Source of the DNA: Clostridiales bacterium
Lineage (GTDB): Bacteria > Bacillota_E > Sulfobacillia > Sulfobacillales > JAIMBI01
NCBI GenBank assembly: GCA_027318915.1
Contig: DAHVOH010000063.1
Location: forward strand, 1 to 19,303
DNA: 19,303 bases
Reading direction: 5' to 3'
Shown here: in pieces, positions 8,176 to 15,940 of the stretch
Position numbering within the stretch: the first letter of the stretch is position 1
Layout: the number at the start of each line of letters is the position of its first letter
The notes under the pieces: generated by a model
Told to the model about the DNA's origin: nothing
Database searches by the model: none
What the model saw: only the letters and a program-made list of their open reading frames with translations
Position numbers and translations under genes: made by a program

Positions 8176-10035
8176 ATGTCCCTTCGCGAACAGTTGCAGG
8201 CGGCCCTCGGGCAGGCTTTGGATGCCGTGATGACGGCGGCGGACCCGAATCGGCCGCACCCGCGTGACATTGTGGTCGAACCGGCGGCCCGGACGGAGTT
8301 TGGCGATTACACCACCAACGTGGCCATGCGCCTGGCCGGCCCGCTGCGAATGCCGCCGCGCCAGGTGGCGGAGCACCTCCGCCGGGCCCTGGCCGCCTCG
8401 CCTTGGCTGATGCGTGTCGACGTGGCCGGCCCCGGGTACTTGAATCTCTGGATCAACTGGGAAGCGTGGCTTACCACCCTGGCCGACAGCGTGCAGAATG
8501 CGCCGCATCCGGAGAAGGTGGTGGTGGAGCACACGTCCGTCAACCCCAACAAAGCCGCCCACATCGGGCATCTCCGCAACGCCTGCATCGGCGACAGCGT
8601 GGTGCGCATCCTGCGCCGGGCCGGCTATCGCGTCGAGGTGCACAACTACATCGATGATCTGGGCAAGCAGGTCGCCGATACCATGGTCGGTCTCCTGCAC
8701 CTGCCGGAGGACGCGGTGGCCGGCCCGCACGCGCGCTTCAGCGACTACTGCTGGGATATCTATGCGGCGGTGCATCGGGCCTACGCGGATCGTCCCGAAC
8801 TGGTGTCGGCAAGCGGCTCCGTGCTGCATGCTTTGGAGCAGGGCCAAAATCGTGTGGCCTGGTTGGGTGAAGTGGTGGTGCAGCGGATTGTGGCCGAACA
8901 GCTGCAGGACATGGCGCGTTTTGGGATCGCCTACGACCTGTTGGTGCACGAGAGCGACATTCTGCGGCGAGGTCTCTGGCAGGCGGCGGCCGAGCGGCTG
9001 GCGACGTCACCGCGTTTCGTGCGCGAGGAGAGCGGGCCGCTGGCGGGCTGCTGGGTGCTCAAGCAGGAGACGGACCGTGACGCGGCGCCCGACGAGGAAC
9101 ACATCCAGGACAAAGTGCTGGTCCGTAGCAACGGTGTGCTCACGTACACCGGCAAGGACATCGCCTATCATTTGTGGAAGTTCGGACTGCTGCCGGTGGA
9201 CTTCCGCTACCACCGCCTCCAAGACGCGTTGTACAGCACCGGCCGGGAGGATGAGCCGGCGCCCGCCTTTGGGCACGCCGACCGGGTCGTCAATGTCATT
9301 GACCGGCGCCAGGATTATCCCCAGCAGATGGTGCGTCTCGCGCTGGCTACGGCGGGATTCCAAGCGGCGGCCGACGCTCTGCACCACATCAGCTACGGCG
9401 TGGTGTCGCTGTCACGCCGTACCGCGGCGGCTCTCGGCATTCCCGTGGAGGAGGGGCGGAACACCTATCCGATGGCCGGTCGGCAGGGGATCGGCATCAA
9501 AGTCACCGATTTGCTGGACGTGGTGGTGCGCCGCATCGACAGCGAACGCAGCCGGAGCGGGGGCCTCTCCAGCGTCGAGATTGCCGCAGGCGCCATCCGG
9601 TACTATCTCCTTCGTCATCACCTGCAGACCGAGATTGTGTTTGACACGGAAGCGGCCAGTGATATTCGGGGCAACACCGGACCCTATCTCATGTATGCCC
9701 ACGCCCGGACGGCCGGCATTCTCCGCCGGGCCGGCAGCCACCCCCTGACGGTGGCGGTTCCCGAGACTTTGGAGGACGTGGAGCGCCTCCTGCTGACGGC
9801 GCTGGCGGAGTGGCCCGACCGCCTGCAGGAGGCGGCGGCCGAGCTCAATCCCACGGCGGTGGCCAACTATGTCTACAAGTTGGCCGACACCTTCAGCCAA
9901 TTTTATGAACACTGTCCCATACTGCGTGCGGAAGAGCCCCGCCGCACCTTCCGCCTCATTCTCACGCACCGCGTCAAGGCCACGCTGGCCGACGCGCTGG
10001 GCGTCCTCGGGGTGCCTGCGCCGGAAGAAATGTGA
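8176..10035 (+). CDS. argS: Arginine--tRNA ligase
   Basis: A 619-residue class I aminoacyl-tRNA synthetase that charges tRNA-Arg with arginine using ATP. The N-terminal Add-1 domain covers about residues 1-95. The catalytic core opens with VVVEHTSVNPNKAAHIGHLRN, containing the HIGH signature at 129-132, and continues with HNYIDDLGKQ (156-165). The KMSKS position appears as the degenerate MAGRQG (433-438) before IGIKVTDLLD, as in many ArgRS that lack a canonical lysine there. GNTGPYLMYAHAR (499-511) starts the C-terminal DALR anticodon-binding domain, which ends at DALGVLGVPAPEEM. The ATG at 8176 has AAAGGAG 5 bases before it. The frame is open for another 2 kb upstream, but only as antisense of the peptidase gene. 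argF follows, with its own promoter. Confidence 0.97.
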   Translation: MSLREQLQAALGQALDAVMTAADPNRPHPRDIVVEPAARTEFGDYTTNVAMRLAGPLRMPPRQVAEHLRRALAASPWLMRVDVAGPGYLNLWINWEAWLTTLADSVQNAPHPEKVVVEHTSVNPNKAAHIGHLRNACIGDSVVRILRRAGYRVEVHNYIDDLGKQVADTMVGLLHLPEDAVAGPHARFSDYCWDIYAAVHRAYADRPELVSASGSVLHALEQGQNRVAWLGEVVVQRIVAEQLQDMARFGIAYDLLVHESDILRRGLWQAAAERLATSPRFVREESGPLAGCWVLKQETDRDAAPDEEHIQDKVLVRSNGVLTYTGKDIAYHLWKFGLLPVDFRYHRLQDALYSTGREDEPAPAFGHADRVVNVIDRRQDYPQQMVRLALATAGFQAAADALHHISYGVVSLSRRTAAALGIPVEEGRNTYPMAGRQGIGIKVTDLLDVVVRRIDSERSRSGGLSSVEIAAGAIRYYLLRHHLQTEIVFDTEAASDIRGNTGPYLMYAHARTAGILRRAGSHPLTVAVPETLEDVERLLLTALAEWPDRLQEAAAELNPTAVANYVYKLADTFSQFYEHCPILRAEEPRRTFRLILTHRVKATLADALGVLGVPAPEEM

Positions 10036-10036
10036 G

Positions 10037-10067
10037 GCCATGCCGCCGCGCGCAGCGGCGGCATGGC
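10037..10067 (+). terminator. Hairpin after argS
   Basis: A perfect 13-bp stem, GCCATGCCGCCGC (10037-10049) with GCGGCGGCATGGC (10055-10067), around the loop GCGCA, beginning 2 bases after the argS stop. No T tract follows, so it may act as a weak terminator or protect the 3' end of the mRNA. Confidence 0.5.
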
Positions 10068-10101
10068 GTCGGATTGATCGCCAGCATCTGCCATCCCGGT
10101 A

Positions 10102-10130
10102 TTGACATAGTATCCCGGATCATGCATAAC
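10102..10130 (+). promoter_or_regulatory. Promoter of argF-argG
   Basis: A perfect -35 TTGACA (10102-10107) is followed by a 17-base spacer and CATAAC (10125-10130, 4/6). Transcription would start near 10137, leaving a short leader before the ribosome binding site AAGGAGG at 10146-10152. This also argues against an argF start at the upstream ATG (10122). Confidence 0.6.
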
Positions 10131-10138
10131 TATGCGTA
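10121..10138 (+). promoter_or_regulatory. Possible ArgR operator (ARG box) over the argF -10 region
   Basis: The 18 bases read CA-TGCAT-AACT-ATGCG-TA, an imperfect palindrome of two 5-base arms around a 4-base A/T-rich centre. This is the layout of ARG boxes bound by the arginine repressor ArgR/AhrC (TGAAT-4-ATTCA), with one mismatch in the left arm and two in the right. It overlaps the -10 element, the expected place for a repressor. Inference from layout only; no second box was found within 100 bases. Confidence 0.4.
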
Positions 10139-10160
10139 TTCCCGGAAGGAGGCGACTGGC

Positions 10161-11138
10161 TTGGCGGTGATGGCTCCTCAGATCCCGGCGCGGTGGCCCG
10201 TTCTGTACGGACGGGACGTGCTCCGGCTCAACGACTTTTCTGCCGATGAATTGACCCGGCTGGTGGACTTGGCTCGGACGTTGAAGCAGCTGCGACAGCT
10301 GCCGGTGTCCTTTGAGCCGCTCCGAGGGCGCACGCTGGCGACCGTGTTTGAAAAGCCGTCTACGCGAACCCGGGTGTCCTTCGCGGTGGGTATGCAGCAG
10401 CTGGGGGGCCAGGTGCTGGAATTGGCGCCGGCCACACTGCAGTTGGCGCGTGGAGAAAGCCTGGAGGACACGGCCCGGGTGCTGTCCCGCTATGTTGATG
10501 CCGTGATGGTTCGGACCGGCCCGCAGGAAAGACTGGAGATCTTGGCTGAGCATGCCACGATTCCCATCATCAACGGCCTGAGTGATGCGTTTCATCCCTG
10601 CCAGCTTCTCGCGGATCTGCTGACCCTGGCGGAACACTTCGGCACGCTGAACGGCTTGGTGGTCAGCTATGTGGGCGACGGCAGCAACATGGCCGCCAGT
10701 TGGATGGAAGCCGCCGCCATTCTGGGCTTGGGGCTCCGCTTGGCGGTTCCACCCGGCTATGAGCCGCCGGAACCGCTGATGGCGTGGGCATCCGCCGCTG
10801 CCGCCGCGGCCGGGGGAGGCGTCAGCCTGACCCATGATCCCCGCGAAGCGGTGCTGGGCGCCGACGTGGTCTATACCGACGTGTGGGTGAGCATGGGCCA
10901 AGAGGAGATGGCCGCCCAGCGCCAGCGGGACTTCGCCCCCTATCAAGTCAATCGTCTGTTGATGCAGCAGGCCGGTTCGGATACCTTGTTCATGCATTGC
11001 CTGCCGGCGCATCGCGGGCAGGAAGTCACCGCCGACGTCATTGACGGTCCCCAGTCGGTGGTTTGGGAGGAAGCCGAAAATCGCCTGCACGCGCAGAAGG
11101 CCCTCTTGTTGAGCGTCATGGCGGAACCGTCGCCGTAG
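10161..11138 (+). CDS. argF: Ornithine carbamoyltransferase
   Basis: A 325-residue transcarbamoylase making citrulline from ornithine and carbamoyl phosphate. The carbamoyl-phosphate site is EKPSTRTRVSF with STRTR at 67-71; HPCQ is at 145-148; the ornithine-binding SMG loop is at 244-246 in DVWVSMGQE; and HCLPA is at 279-283. HCLPA and SMG distinguish it from aspartate carbamoyltransferase, which is also present in this window. Three in-frame starts compete: TTG 10161, GTG 10167 and ATG 10170. TTG is best placed, 8 bases after AAGGAGG; the others add only 2 or 3 residues of difference. argG follows after 43 bases in the same operon. ArgR control is suggested by the palindrome at 10121-10138. 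Confidence 0.96.
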   Translation: MAVMAPQIPARWPVLYGRDVLRLNDFSADELTRLVDLARTLKQLRQLPVSFEPLRGRTLATVFEKPSTRTRVSFAVGMQQLGGQVLELAPATLQLARGESLEDTARVLSRYVDAVMVRTGPQERLEILAEHATIPIINGLSDAFHPCQLLADLLTLAEHFGTLNGLVVSYVGDGSNMAASWMEAAAILGLGLRLAVPPGYEPPEPLMAWASAAAAAAGGGVSLTHDPREAVLGADVVYTDVWVSMGQEEMAAQRQRDFAPYQVNRLLMQQAGSDTLFMHCLPAHRGQEVTADVIDGPQSVVWEEAENRLHAQKALLLSVMAEPSP

Positions 11139-11181
11139 AGCCCGTTCCGCGGGGCGGGCGAGGGAGGAGAGGAGAGTTCAG

Positions 11182-12423
11182 GTGCCGCGCATTGTACTGG
11201 CATACTCCGGGGGTCTCGACACCAGCGTTGCCATCCCCTGGTTGACCGAGCAAGGATACGAAGTGGTGACCGTGGCGGCCGACGTGGGCGCCCATCAGGA
11301 TTTGCCCGCCGTGCAGGCGAAGGCCCTGCAGGTCGGTGCCGTGCGCTCTTACGTGGTTGACGCGCGCGAGCACTTCGCGACGCATTTTTTAATCCCGGCG
11401 ATTCGCGCCAACGCCCTGTATGAGGGCGTCTACCCGCTGTCGGCCGGATTGTCGCGGCCCTTGATCGCCGAGCTGTTGGTGTCGCTGGCGCACCAGGAGG
11501 GCGCCGAAGCGGTGGCGCACGGCTGCACCGGGAAAGGGAACGACCAAGTCCGTTTCGACGTGGCCATCGGGGCCCTGGACCCCCAGCTCAAAGTGGTGGC
11601 TCCGGTGCGTGAATGGGGCATGACGCGCGACATGGAGATGGACTACGCCGAACGTCACGCCGTCCCGGTGCCGGTCACGCGGTCGTCGCCGTACAGCGTC
11701 GACGTCAACCTTTGGGGCCGGAGCGCCGAGGGCGGGCGCATCGAAGATCCGGGGACGCCCGTGCCCGAGGACGCGTTCGCATGGACGCGGGCTCCGGGCC
11801 AGTGCGATCCGAGTGGCGTTACCCTCACCCTCACGTTTGACGCGGGTGTTCCGGTGGCGCTGAACGGCGAAGCGTTGCCCTTGGTGGAATTGGTGGAGCG
11901 GTTGAATCAGGCGGCCGGCCATGAAGGCGTCGGGCGTATCGACTTGGTGGAGAATCGGCTGGTCGGCATCAAATCGCGCGAGGTCTACGAGGCGCCGGCC
12001 GCCGTCACCATCGTCCAGGCGCACCGGGCTCTGGAGCAGCTGGTGCTGATTCGGGACTTGGCCCACTTGAAGGCGCGGCTAGAGCCTGAGTATGCGGACC
12101 TGGTATACAACGGGCTCTGGTACAGTCCGGCTCGACTGGCCCTGGATGCGTTCATGGCAGAGGCCAACCGCATGACCAGCGGAACGGTGCAGCTGACGCT
12201 GGCGCAGGGGCGTATTCGGGTCGACGGGGTGGAGAGCCCGCATTCGCTCTATCAGACCAGTCTGGCCACCTACAGCACCGGCGACCAATTCGACCATCAG
12301 GCGGCCAAGGGTTTTGTGGATCTGTGGGGCCTGCCCATCCGGACGCGCGCCCGGGTGGTGGAGATGGGCCGTCCCGAGGTCAGTCAGTTTGCGTTTTCGG
12401 TGGCAGAACCGACCCACGCCTGA
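11182..12423 (+). CDS. argG: Argininosuccinate synthase
   Basis: A 413-residue enzyme that joins citrulline and aspartate with ATP, the step after ArgF. The pyrophosphatase P-loop is YSGGLDTS at residues 8-15. ALYEGVYPLSAGLSRPLIA and AHGCTGKGNDQVRFD are the classic conserved blocks for citrulline and aspartate binding, and TRSSPYSVDVNLWGRS and YQTSLATYSTGDQFDH follow in the usual order. Length is normal for the family (about 400). The GTG at 11182 is preceded by GGAGAGGAG, 7 bases away. It is translated 43 bases after argF. argH, usually next in arginine operons, is absent; RNase P RNA lies downstream on the other strand. Confidence 0.97.
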   Translation: MPRIVLAYSGGLDTSVAIPWLTEQGYEVVTVAADVGAHQDLPAVQAKALQVGAVRSYVVDAREHFATHFLIPAIRANALYEGVYPLSAGLSRPLIAELLVSLAHQEGAEAVAHGCTGKGNDQVRFDVAIGALDPQLKVVAPVREWGMTRDMEMDYAERHAVPVPVTRSSPYSVDVNLWGRSAEGGRIEDPGTPVPEDAFAWTRAPGQCDPSGVTLTLTFDAGVPVALNGEALPLVELVERLNQAAGHEGVGRIDLVENRLVGIKSREVYEAPAAVTIVQAHRALEQLVLIRDLAHLKARLEPEYADLVYNGLWYSPARLALDAFMAEANRMTSGTVQLTLAQGRIRVDGVESPHSLYQTSLATYSTGDQFDHQAAKGFVDLWGLPIRTRARVVEMGRPEVSQFAFSVAEPTHA

Positions 12424-12436
12424 TCGGCGTCGTGGG

Positions 12437-12474
12437 CCCGGCGGTCGGCACGGTGGTGCGGCCGCCGGGTTTGT
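12437..12474 (+). terminator. Probable terminator of argF-argG
   Basis: CCCGGCGG (12437-12444) pairs perfectly with CCGCCGGG (12462-12469), with an inner GCAC/GTGC stem extending the hairpin, followed by TTTGTCT. It begins 13 bases after the argG stop. Confidence 0.6.
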
Positions 12475-12669
12475 CTGCCGGATCGTCGGCGTCTGTCGGC
12501 CGGGACGATGGTGGGAGACCGCGGAGTGCCGCGGGGAGGGAGGACGCCGATGCCGGGTCCGCGTCCCTGTGCGCCGTGAGGGTGAGCGGCGAGTCCGCCG
12601 CGCGGGCTCGGGGGGATGAATCCGATGAGAAGGCCCCCGCGTTTGAGCCTTCTTCCGCGCCGACACGCC

Positions 12670-12703
12670 GAAAGCCGGCTTCTGGCAAACCAGAAGCCGG
12701 CTT
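12670..12703 (-). terminator. Terminator of RNase P RNA
   Basis: A perfect 15-bp inverted repeat, AAAGCCGGCTTCTGG (12670-12684) with its complement at 12689-12703, around a 4-base loop. It lies 7 bases beyond the 3' end of the RNase P RNA. The A and T runs at the stem ends make it symmetric, so it could also stop readthrough from argG. Confidence 0.7.
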
Positions 12704-12710
12704 TGTGCGC

Positions 12711-13055
12711 TGCGCGAGTCGGCCGTAAGCCGAGTTCTGTCGCGGACGGCCATTTATCTTGGACGCCGGTTGCCCGACGCCTCCAGCGACCAACCCGGGG
12801 AGTCGGCGGGCTACGTCATCCTCCCCCTATTTGGTCTTGCTGCGGGTGGGGTTTGCCAAGCAAGCCCGTCGCCGGACTTCTGGTGCGCTCTTGCCGCACC
12901 GTTTCATCCTTACCCCGGCAAGCCGGGGCGGTTTGTTTTCTGTGGCACTGTCCTTAGGGTCGCCCCCACTGGACGTTATCCAGCACCCTGCCCTGTGCAG
13001 CTCGGACTTTCCTCTTGGGTTCTGCCACCCAAGCGACCGTCTGGCCAACTCGCGC
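12711..13055 (-). ncRNA. rnpB: RNase P RNA, bacterial type A
   Basis: The catalytic RNA that trims 5' leaders from tRNA precursors. Read on the minus strand, it starts with GCGCGAGTTGGCC, which pairs with the 3' end GGCCGACTCGCGC to form helix P1. Conserved elements appear in order: CAGACGGTCGCTTGGG; GAGGAAAGTCCGAGCT (13014-12999); CACAGGGCAGGGTGCTGG; CGACCCTAAGGACAGTGCCA with ACAGAAA; GGGTAAGGATGAAACGGTG; GGATGACGTAGCCC; and AGAACTCGGCTTACGGCC (12737-12720). This is the type A layout, about 345 bases. Open reading frames crossing it on either strand are not genes. It has its own promoter (13093-13065) and terminator (12703-12670). Confidence 0.97.
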
Positions 13056-13064
13056 CGGCCATTA

Positions 13065-13093
13065 ACTATACGACGCGATGGCGCGCTCCGCAA
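13065..13093 (-). promoter_or_regulatory. rnpB promoter
   Basis: On the minus strand TTGCGG (13093-13088) is followed by a 17-base spacer and TATAGT (13070-13065). The expected start point, about 7 bases on, matches the beginning of helix P1 near 13058. Confidence 0.65.
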
Positions 13094-13142
13094 TGGCGCG
13101 CGCTGGATGGCCGCACACGCCGACAGCCGGGCATGAGCGCGG

Positions 13143-14075
13143 TCACGACGGGCGCGGATCGAGCCCCAACACTTCCAGCAACAGCGCCATGCGCACGAAA
13201 ACGCCGAGCCGCGCCTGCTCGAAATAAACGGCGCGCGGATCGGCGTCCACCCAATCGGGCAGCTCGCGCACGCGCGGCAGCGGATGCAGAATCAGAGCAT
13301 CGGCGGGAAGACGCGCCAACACGCTGCGGTCAACGCTGTACCGGTGCTCATCGACGGCGAAACCGGCCGGCAGCCGCTCCGTCTGCAGCCGGGTGACATA
13401 CAGCACGTCGGCGCCGTCCAGCGCCTCGAGCAGATCGGACGCCGGCTCCATGCGGACGCCCGACGCCTGCAGTTCAGCCATCAACGACCGTGGGAGCTCC
13501 AACGCCGGCGGAGTCACCAGGCGCAGAGTGACGTTGGCGTAGAGAGACAGCAGCAGGCACAGCGAATGCGCTGTGCGGCCATAGGCCAGATCGCCCAGCA
13601 GTGTAACGACCACGCCATCCAGGTGCGCGCGGGAGCGGAGGATCGTGAACGCGTCCAGCAGCGCCTGCGTGGGGTGTTCGCCCGCGCCGTCGCCGGCATT
13701 GATGACGGGCACGCGGCTCGCGCGCTTCGCTTCGTCGGCGGCTCCGACGGCCGGATGGCGTACGGCCATGACATCGCAGTACCCGCTGACGATGCGGACC
13801 GTGTCCGCCAACGTCTCCCCCTTGCTGGCAGACGACATCTGCTGGGCGTTGGGCGTGCTGATGACGCGGCCGCCCAGGCGGGCCATGGCCGATTCGAACG
13901 AGAGGCGGGTGCGCGTGCTGGGTTCATAGAACAACGTGGCGAGAATGGCGTGGCGGGCCGCATTTTCATAAGCGCGGGGGGTGGTCATGATCGCGAGAGC
14001 CAGGTCCATCAGCCGGTCGACGTCGGATCGCGAAAATTGCCGCACGGTGGTGATCGACTGTCCTTCCCATCCCAT
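13143..14075 (-). CDS. pyrB: Aspartate carbamoyltransferase catalytic subunit
   Basis: A 310-residue transcarbamoylase for the first committed step of pyrimidine synthesis (aspartate plus carbamoyl phosphate). The carbamoyl-phosphate loop is FYEPSTRTRLSFESAM; SSASKGETLADT is the conserved 80s loop; VINAGDGAGEHPTQALLD carries the HPTQ motif; and LHPLPRVRELPDWVD holds the HPLPR block with the aspartate-side residues. These separate it from ArgF. The frame could begin at a TTG at 14105, inside rnhA, but the ATG at 14075 has AAGGGAG 11 bases upstream and gives the usual length. Only 7 bases separate it from the rnhA stop, so translation is probably coupled. No pyrI or other pyr gene is adjacent, and no PyrR attenuator was seen. 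Confidence 0.96.
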   Translation of the reverse strand: MGWEGQSITTVRQFSRSDVDRLMDLALAIMTTPRAYENAARHAILATLFYEPSTRTRLSFESAMARLGGRVISTPNAQQMSSASKGETLADTVRIVSGYCDVMAVRHPAVGAADEAKRASRVPVINAGDGAGEHPTQALLDAFTILRSRAHLDGVVVTLLGDLAYGRTAHSLCLLLSLYANVTLRLVTPPALELPRSLMAELQASGVRMEPASDLLEALDGADVLYVTRLQTERLPAGFAVDEHRYSVDRSVLARLPADALILHPLPRVRELPDWVDADPRAVYFEQARLGVFVRMALLLEVLGLDPRPS

Positions 14076-14082
14076 CGTGTCG

Positions 14083-14514
14083 CTATCTCCCTTGGCGTTT
14101 TTCAACGGTGGACGGACGCTGGTCGATGCCTTGGTTGGCCAACCGGTCCGCCTCCTTGTTCTCGGCGCGCGGCACGTGCTCGGCGCGCCAGGCCGTGAAT
14201 TGATTCAGAAGGCGCCGAGCCTCATTGTACAAAGGTTTGAGACCTGGATGGCGGACTTGGTAGCGGCCCTCCAGCTGTCGCACCATCAACTGGCTGTCGG
14301 CCCGAATCAACACGTCGCCACCCCCCTGGGCCAAGGCATGGCGGAGACCGGCCAGGAGTCCCTGGTATTCGGCCACATTGTTGGTGGTGACGCCCAGGAA
14401 TCCAAAAAGCTCCTCCGCCTGACCGGTGCGGGTGTTGATCACGTACGCGCCGTAGCCGGCCAATCCGGGATTGCCGCGTGAAGCCCCATCGGAATACACG
14501 ATCCAGTCCGGCAT
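14083..14514 (-). CDS. rnhA: Ribonuclease HI family protein
   Basis: A 143-residue RNase H fold protein that cleaves RNA in RNA-DNA hybrids using two metal ions. The four acidic catalytic residues are in place: Asp9 in YSDGASRGNPG, Glu49 in NNVAEYQGLLAGL, Asp73 in RADSQLMVRQL, and Asp123 in NKEADRLANQ. The basic handle of the E. coli enzyme is lacking, so it belongs to the short RnhA-like group (as in the Bacillus YpeP/YpdQ type). Its ATG overlaps the TAA stop of the upstream NIF3/YqfO-like gene by one base (TAATG); GAGGTG supplies the ribosome binding site inside that gene. It precedes pyrB by 7 bases. Confidence 0.92.
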   Translation of the reverse strand: MPDWIVYSDGASRGNPGLAGYGAYVINTRTGQAEELFGFLGVTTNNVAEYQGLLAGLRHALAQGGGDVLIRADSQLMVRQLEGRYQVRHPGLKPLYNEARRLLNQFTAWRAEHVPRAENKEADRLANQGIDQRPSTVEKRQGR

Positions 14515-15299
14515 TATGAATGCACCTCGGCGAGAACCGCCTTCAGACCGGGCACGGTCCAGTGACCCAAGGGCACCAGACTGACGGCGATGCCGTGCCG
14601 AGCCAACTCCAGCCGGCTCTTGTCGTGGCACTGCTCGGCTTCCAATTGGCGGACGCCGGTGGTGATGGCCCAGGCAGCAATCTCCCGCGTGATGTCAGCG
14701 GTTCGGACCACGCCGTCGTCGCTCAAAAACGCCTGGGGGACGACCAAGCGGTTGGCGAGGGGATAGAGATCATAAGCCACGTCGCGCTGTGGCAGCGCCG
14801 CCAGCAGGCGGTCCACAACGTCGTCCTCCAACCATGTGGGGAGGATCGTCTCCAATCGCACCTCATCCACGTATTCGAGGCGGGCCGCTCGGCTGCCGGG
14901 GCGCGTTCCCGGGCCCGGCCGGACAGTTCCGGTCCCGGCGACAGCGAACGTGGTGTGGCTGTGAGCGCCTACCCGCCCGGCGCCGGCGGCGGCCAGCGCG
15001 CCGCGGACCCGGTGGACGGCGTTGGTGGGCACATAGGCGACCAGCTTCAAGTAGGGGCGGTAGACCAAATCAGGTCCCACCGGACGCCCGCCGCAGATGT
15101 GGGCCACCGCTTTGGCGCGCGCGAACGGGCCCGCCACCACGCCCGCCCCCAACAATTCGGGGGCTCCGCGCCAACAGGCGAGTGTGGGCTCGGGATCGTC
15201 CGTGGACACCACGACCACGCGACTGATCTGTTCAAAGTCGGGCCACGACCGTGACACGACGTCGGGTCCGAAATGCCCCTGCCAACTATGTCTCGACAT
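14514..15299 (-). CDS. NIF3/YqfO-like protein with a PII-like inserted domain, reduced
   Basis: A 261-residue protein. Residues about 83-180 match the PII/CutA-like domain inserted in YqfO-type NIF3 proteins: YLKLVAYVPTNAVHRVRGAL, AGAGRVGAHSHTTFAVAGTG, the VDEVRLETILP strand, and PQRDVAYDLYPLAN. The flanking halves are weaker: 82 residues before and about 80 after, against roughly 110-150 each in YqfO. The N-terminal HHP metal motif and an obvious C-terminal H-x3-E are not found; GHWTVPGLKAVL near the end resembles the family's C terminus. The dinuclear metal site may be lost. The ATG at 15299 (or GTG 15302) follows GGAGG and overlaps the end of trmK, the expected partner in Firmicutes. Function of the family is unsettled. 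Confidence 0.7.
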   Translation of the reverse strand: MSRHSWQGHFGPDVVSRSWPDFEQISRVVVVSTDDPEPTLACWRGAPELLGAGVVAGPFARAKAVAHICGGRPVGPDLVYRPYLKLVAYVPTNAVHRVRGALAAAGAGRVGAHSHTTFAVAGTGTVRPGPGTRPGSRAARLEYVDEVRLETILPTWLEDDVVDRLLAALPQRDVAYDLYPLANRLVVPQAFLSDDGVVRTADITREIAAWAITTGVRQLEAEQCHDKSRLELARHGIAVSLVPLGHWTVPGLKAVLAEVHS

Positions 15300-15937
15300 C
15301 ACGCTGAGCCTCCAACCACCGGATATCTTGGAGCACCGCGGCCCGATCTTCCGTCGGACCGTTCATCAGACGGGCATGGCGTCGCTGGAGACGGGCCACC
15401 GCCGTGTCCACCCACCGCGGCCATAAAGGATCGTGCCGGAGCCACCATCCCAGTCTATCCCACCGGACGTCGGCCGGGCCATTCCACCCGCAATTTGGCG
15501 GACAGAGCAGAATCGGGTACAGACGGCCCCGAGACGCCGCCAGCTGGGCCGCGCCGACGCCGCGGTCCAGCGAACGGAGGCGGGCGGTCACAGCGGCCAA
15601 GTCCTGCATCGGTTGCAGAACAAGCGCCACGCGGGTCGACGGCGCGTCGGACACGAGCATCGCGGCGATGGTGCGGCCACCCAATCCCGCCACGCAAGCC
15701 GCATCCACCTCGTCCGGGCCCAACGGCATGAATCCGGCACCCTGTCGAATGTCCAACCCCAAGTCCCGCCAACTGCTCCTGAAGATGGCGCACCGCGCCC
15801 GATAGCAGATCCGTCGCCACCACGAGATGTCCGTCCGCAACGAGTCGCCGTGCCAATTGTCCCGACCCCGCCCCGATATCGGCCACTCGCGGGTAAGGAG
15901 CCAGCAACGCGGCCAGTGCCGCCAGCCGCCTTTCCAC
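15286..15937 (-). pseudogene. trmK: tRNA (adenine(22)-N1)-methyltransferase, interrupted by a one-base frameshift
   Basis: TrmK methylates N1 of A22 in tRNA using S-adenosylmethionine. The gene is read in two frames. From the GTG at 15937 the first frame gives RLAALAALLAPYPRVADIG, AGSGQLARRLVADG, ATDLLSGAVRHLQEQLAGLG, covering motif I and the acidic loop. It then runs out of homology, while the neighbouring frame continues exactly where it stops: LDIRQGAGFMPLGPDEVD, ACVAGLGGRTIAAMLVSD (the family's AGMGG block) and VALVLQPM, to a TAG at 15286. Removing one base from the GGGG run (plus-strand CCCC 15757-15760) restores a single frame of about 216 residues. The start lies 3 bases after the tdk stop; the end overlaps the NIF3-like gene. 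The shift could be mutation, sequencing error or recoding. Confidence 0.85.
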
Positions 15938-15940
15938 CGC

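Noticed and set aside
12526..12572. A 9-codon frame (MPGPRPCAP) with GGGAGG just upstream, between argG and rnpB
   Set aside because: Too short to support, in a very GC-rich stretch where GGAGG-ATG pairs arise by chance; no promoter before it.
12770..13396. A plus-strand frame of 208 codons, and others, across the RNase P RNA region
   Set aside because: The RNA itself is unmistakable on the minus strand with P1, conserved core, promoter and terminator; the frames are incidental.
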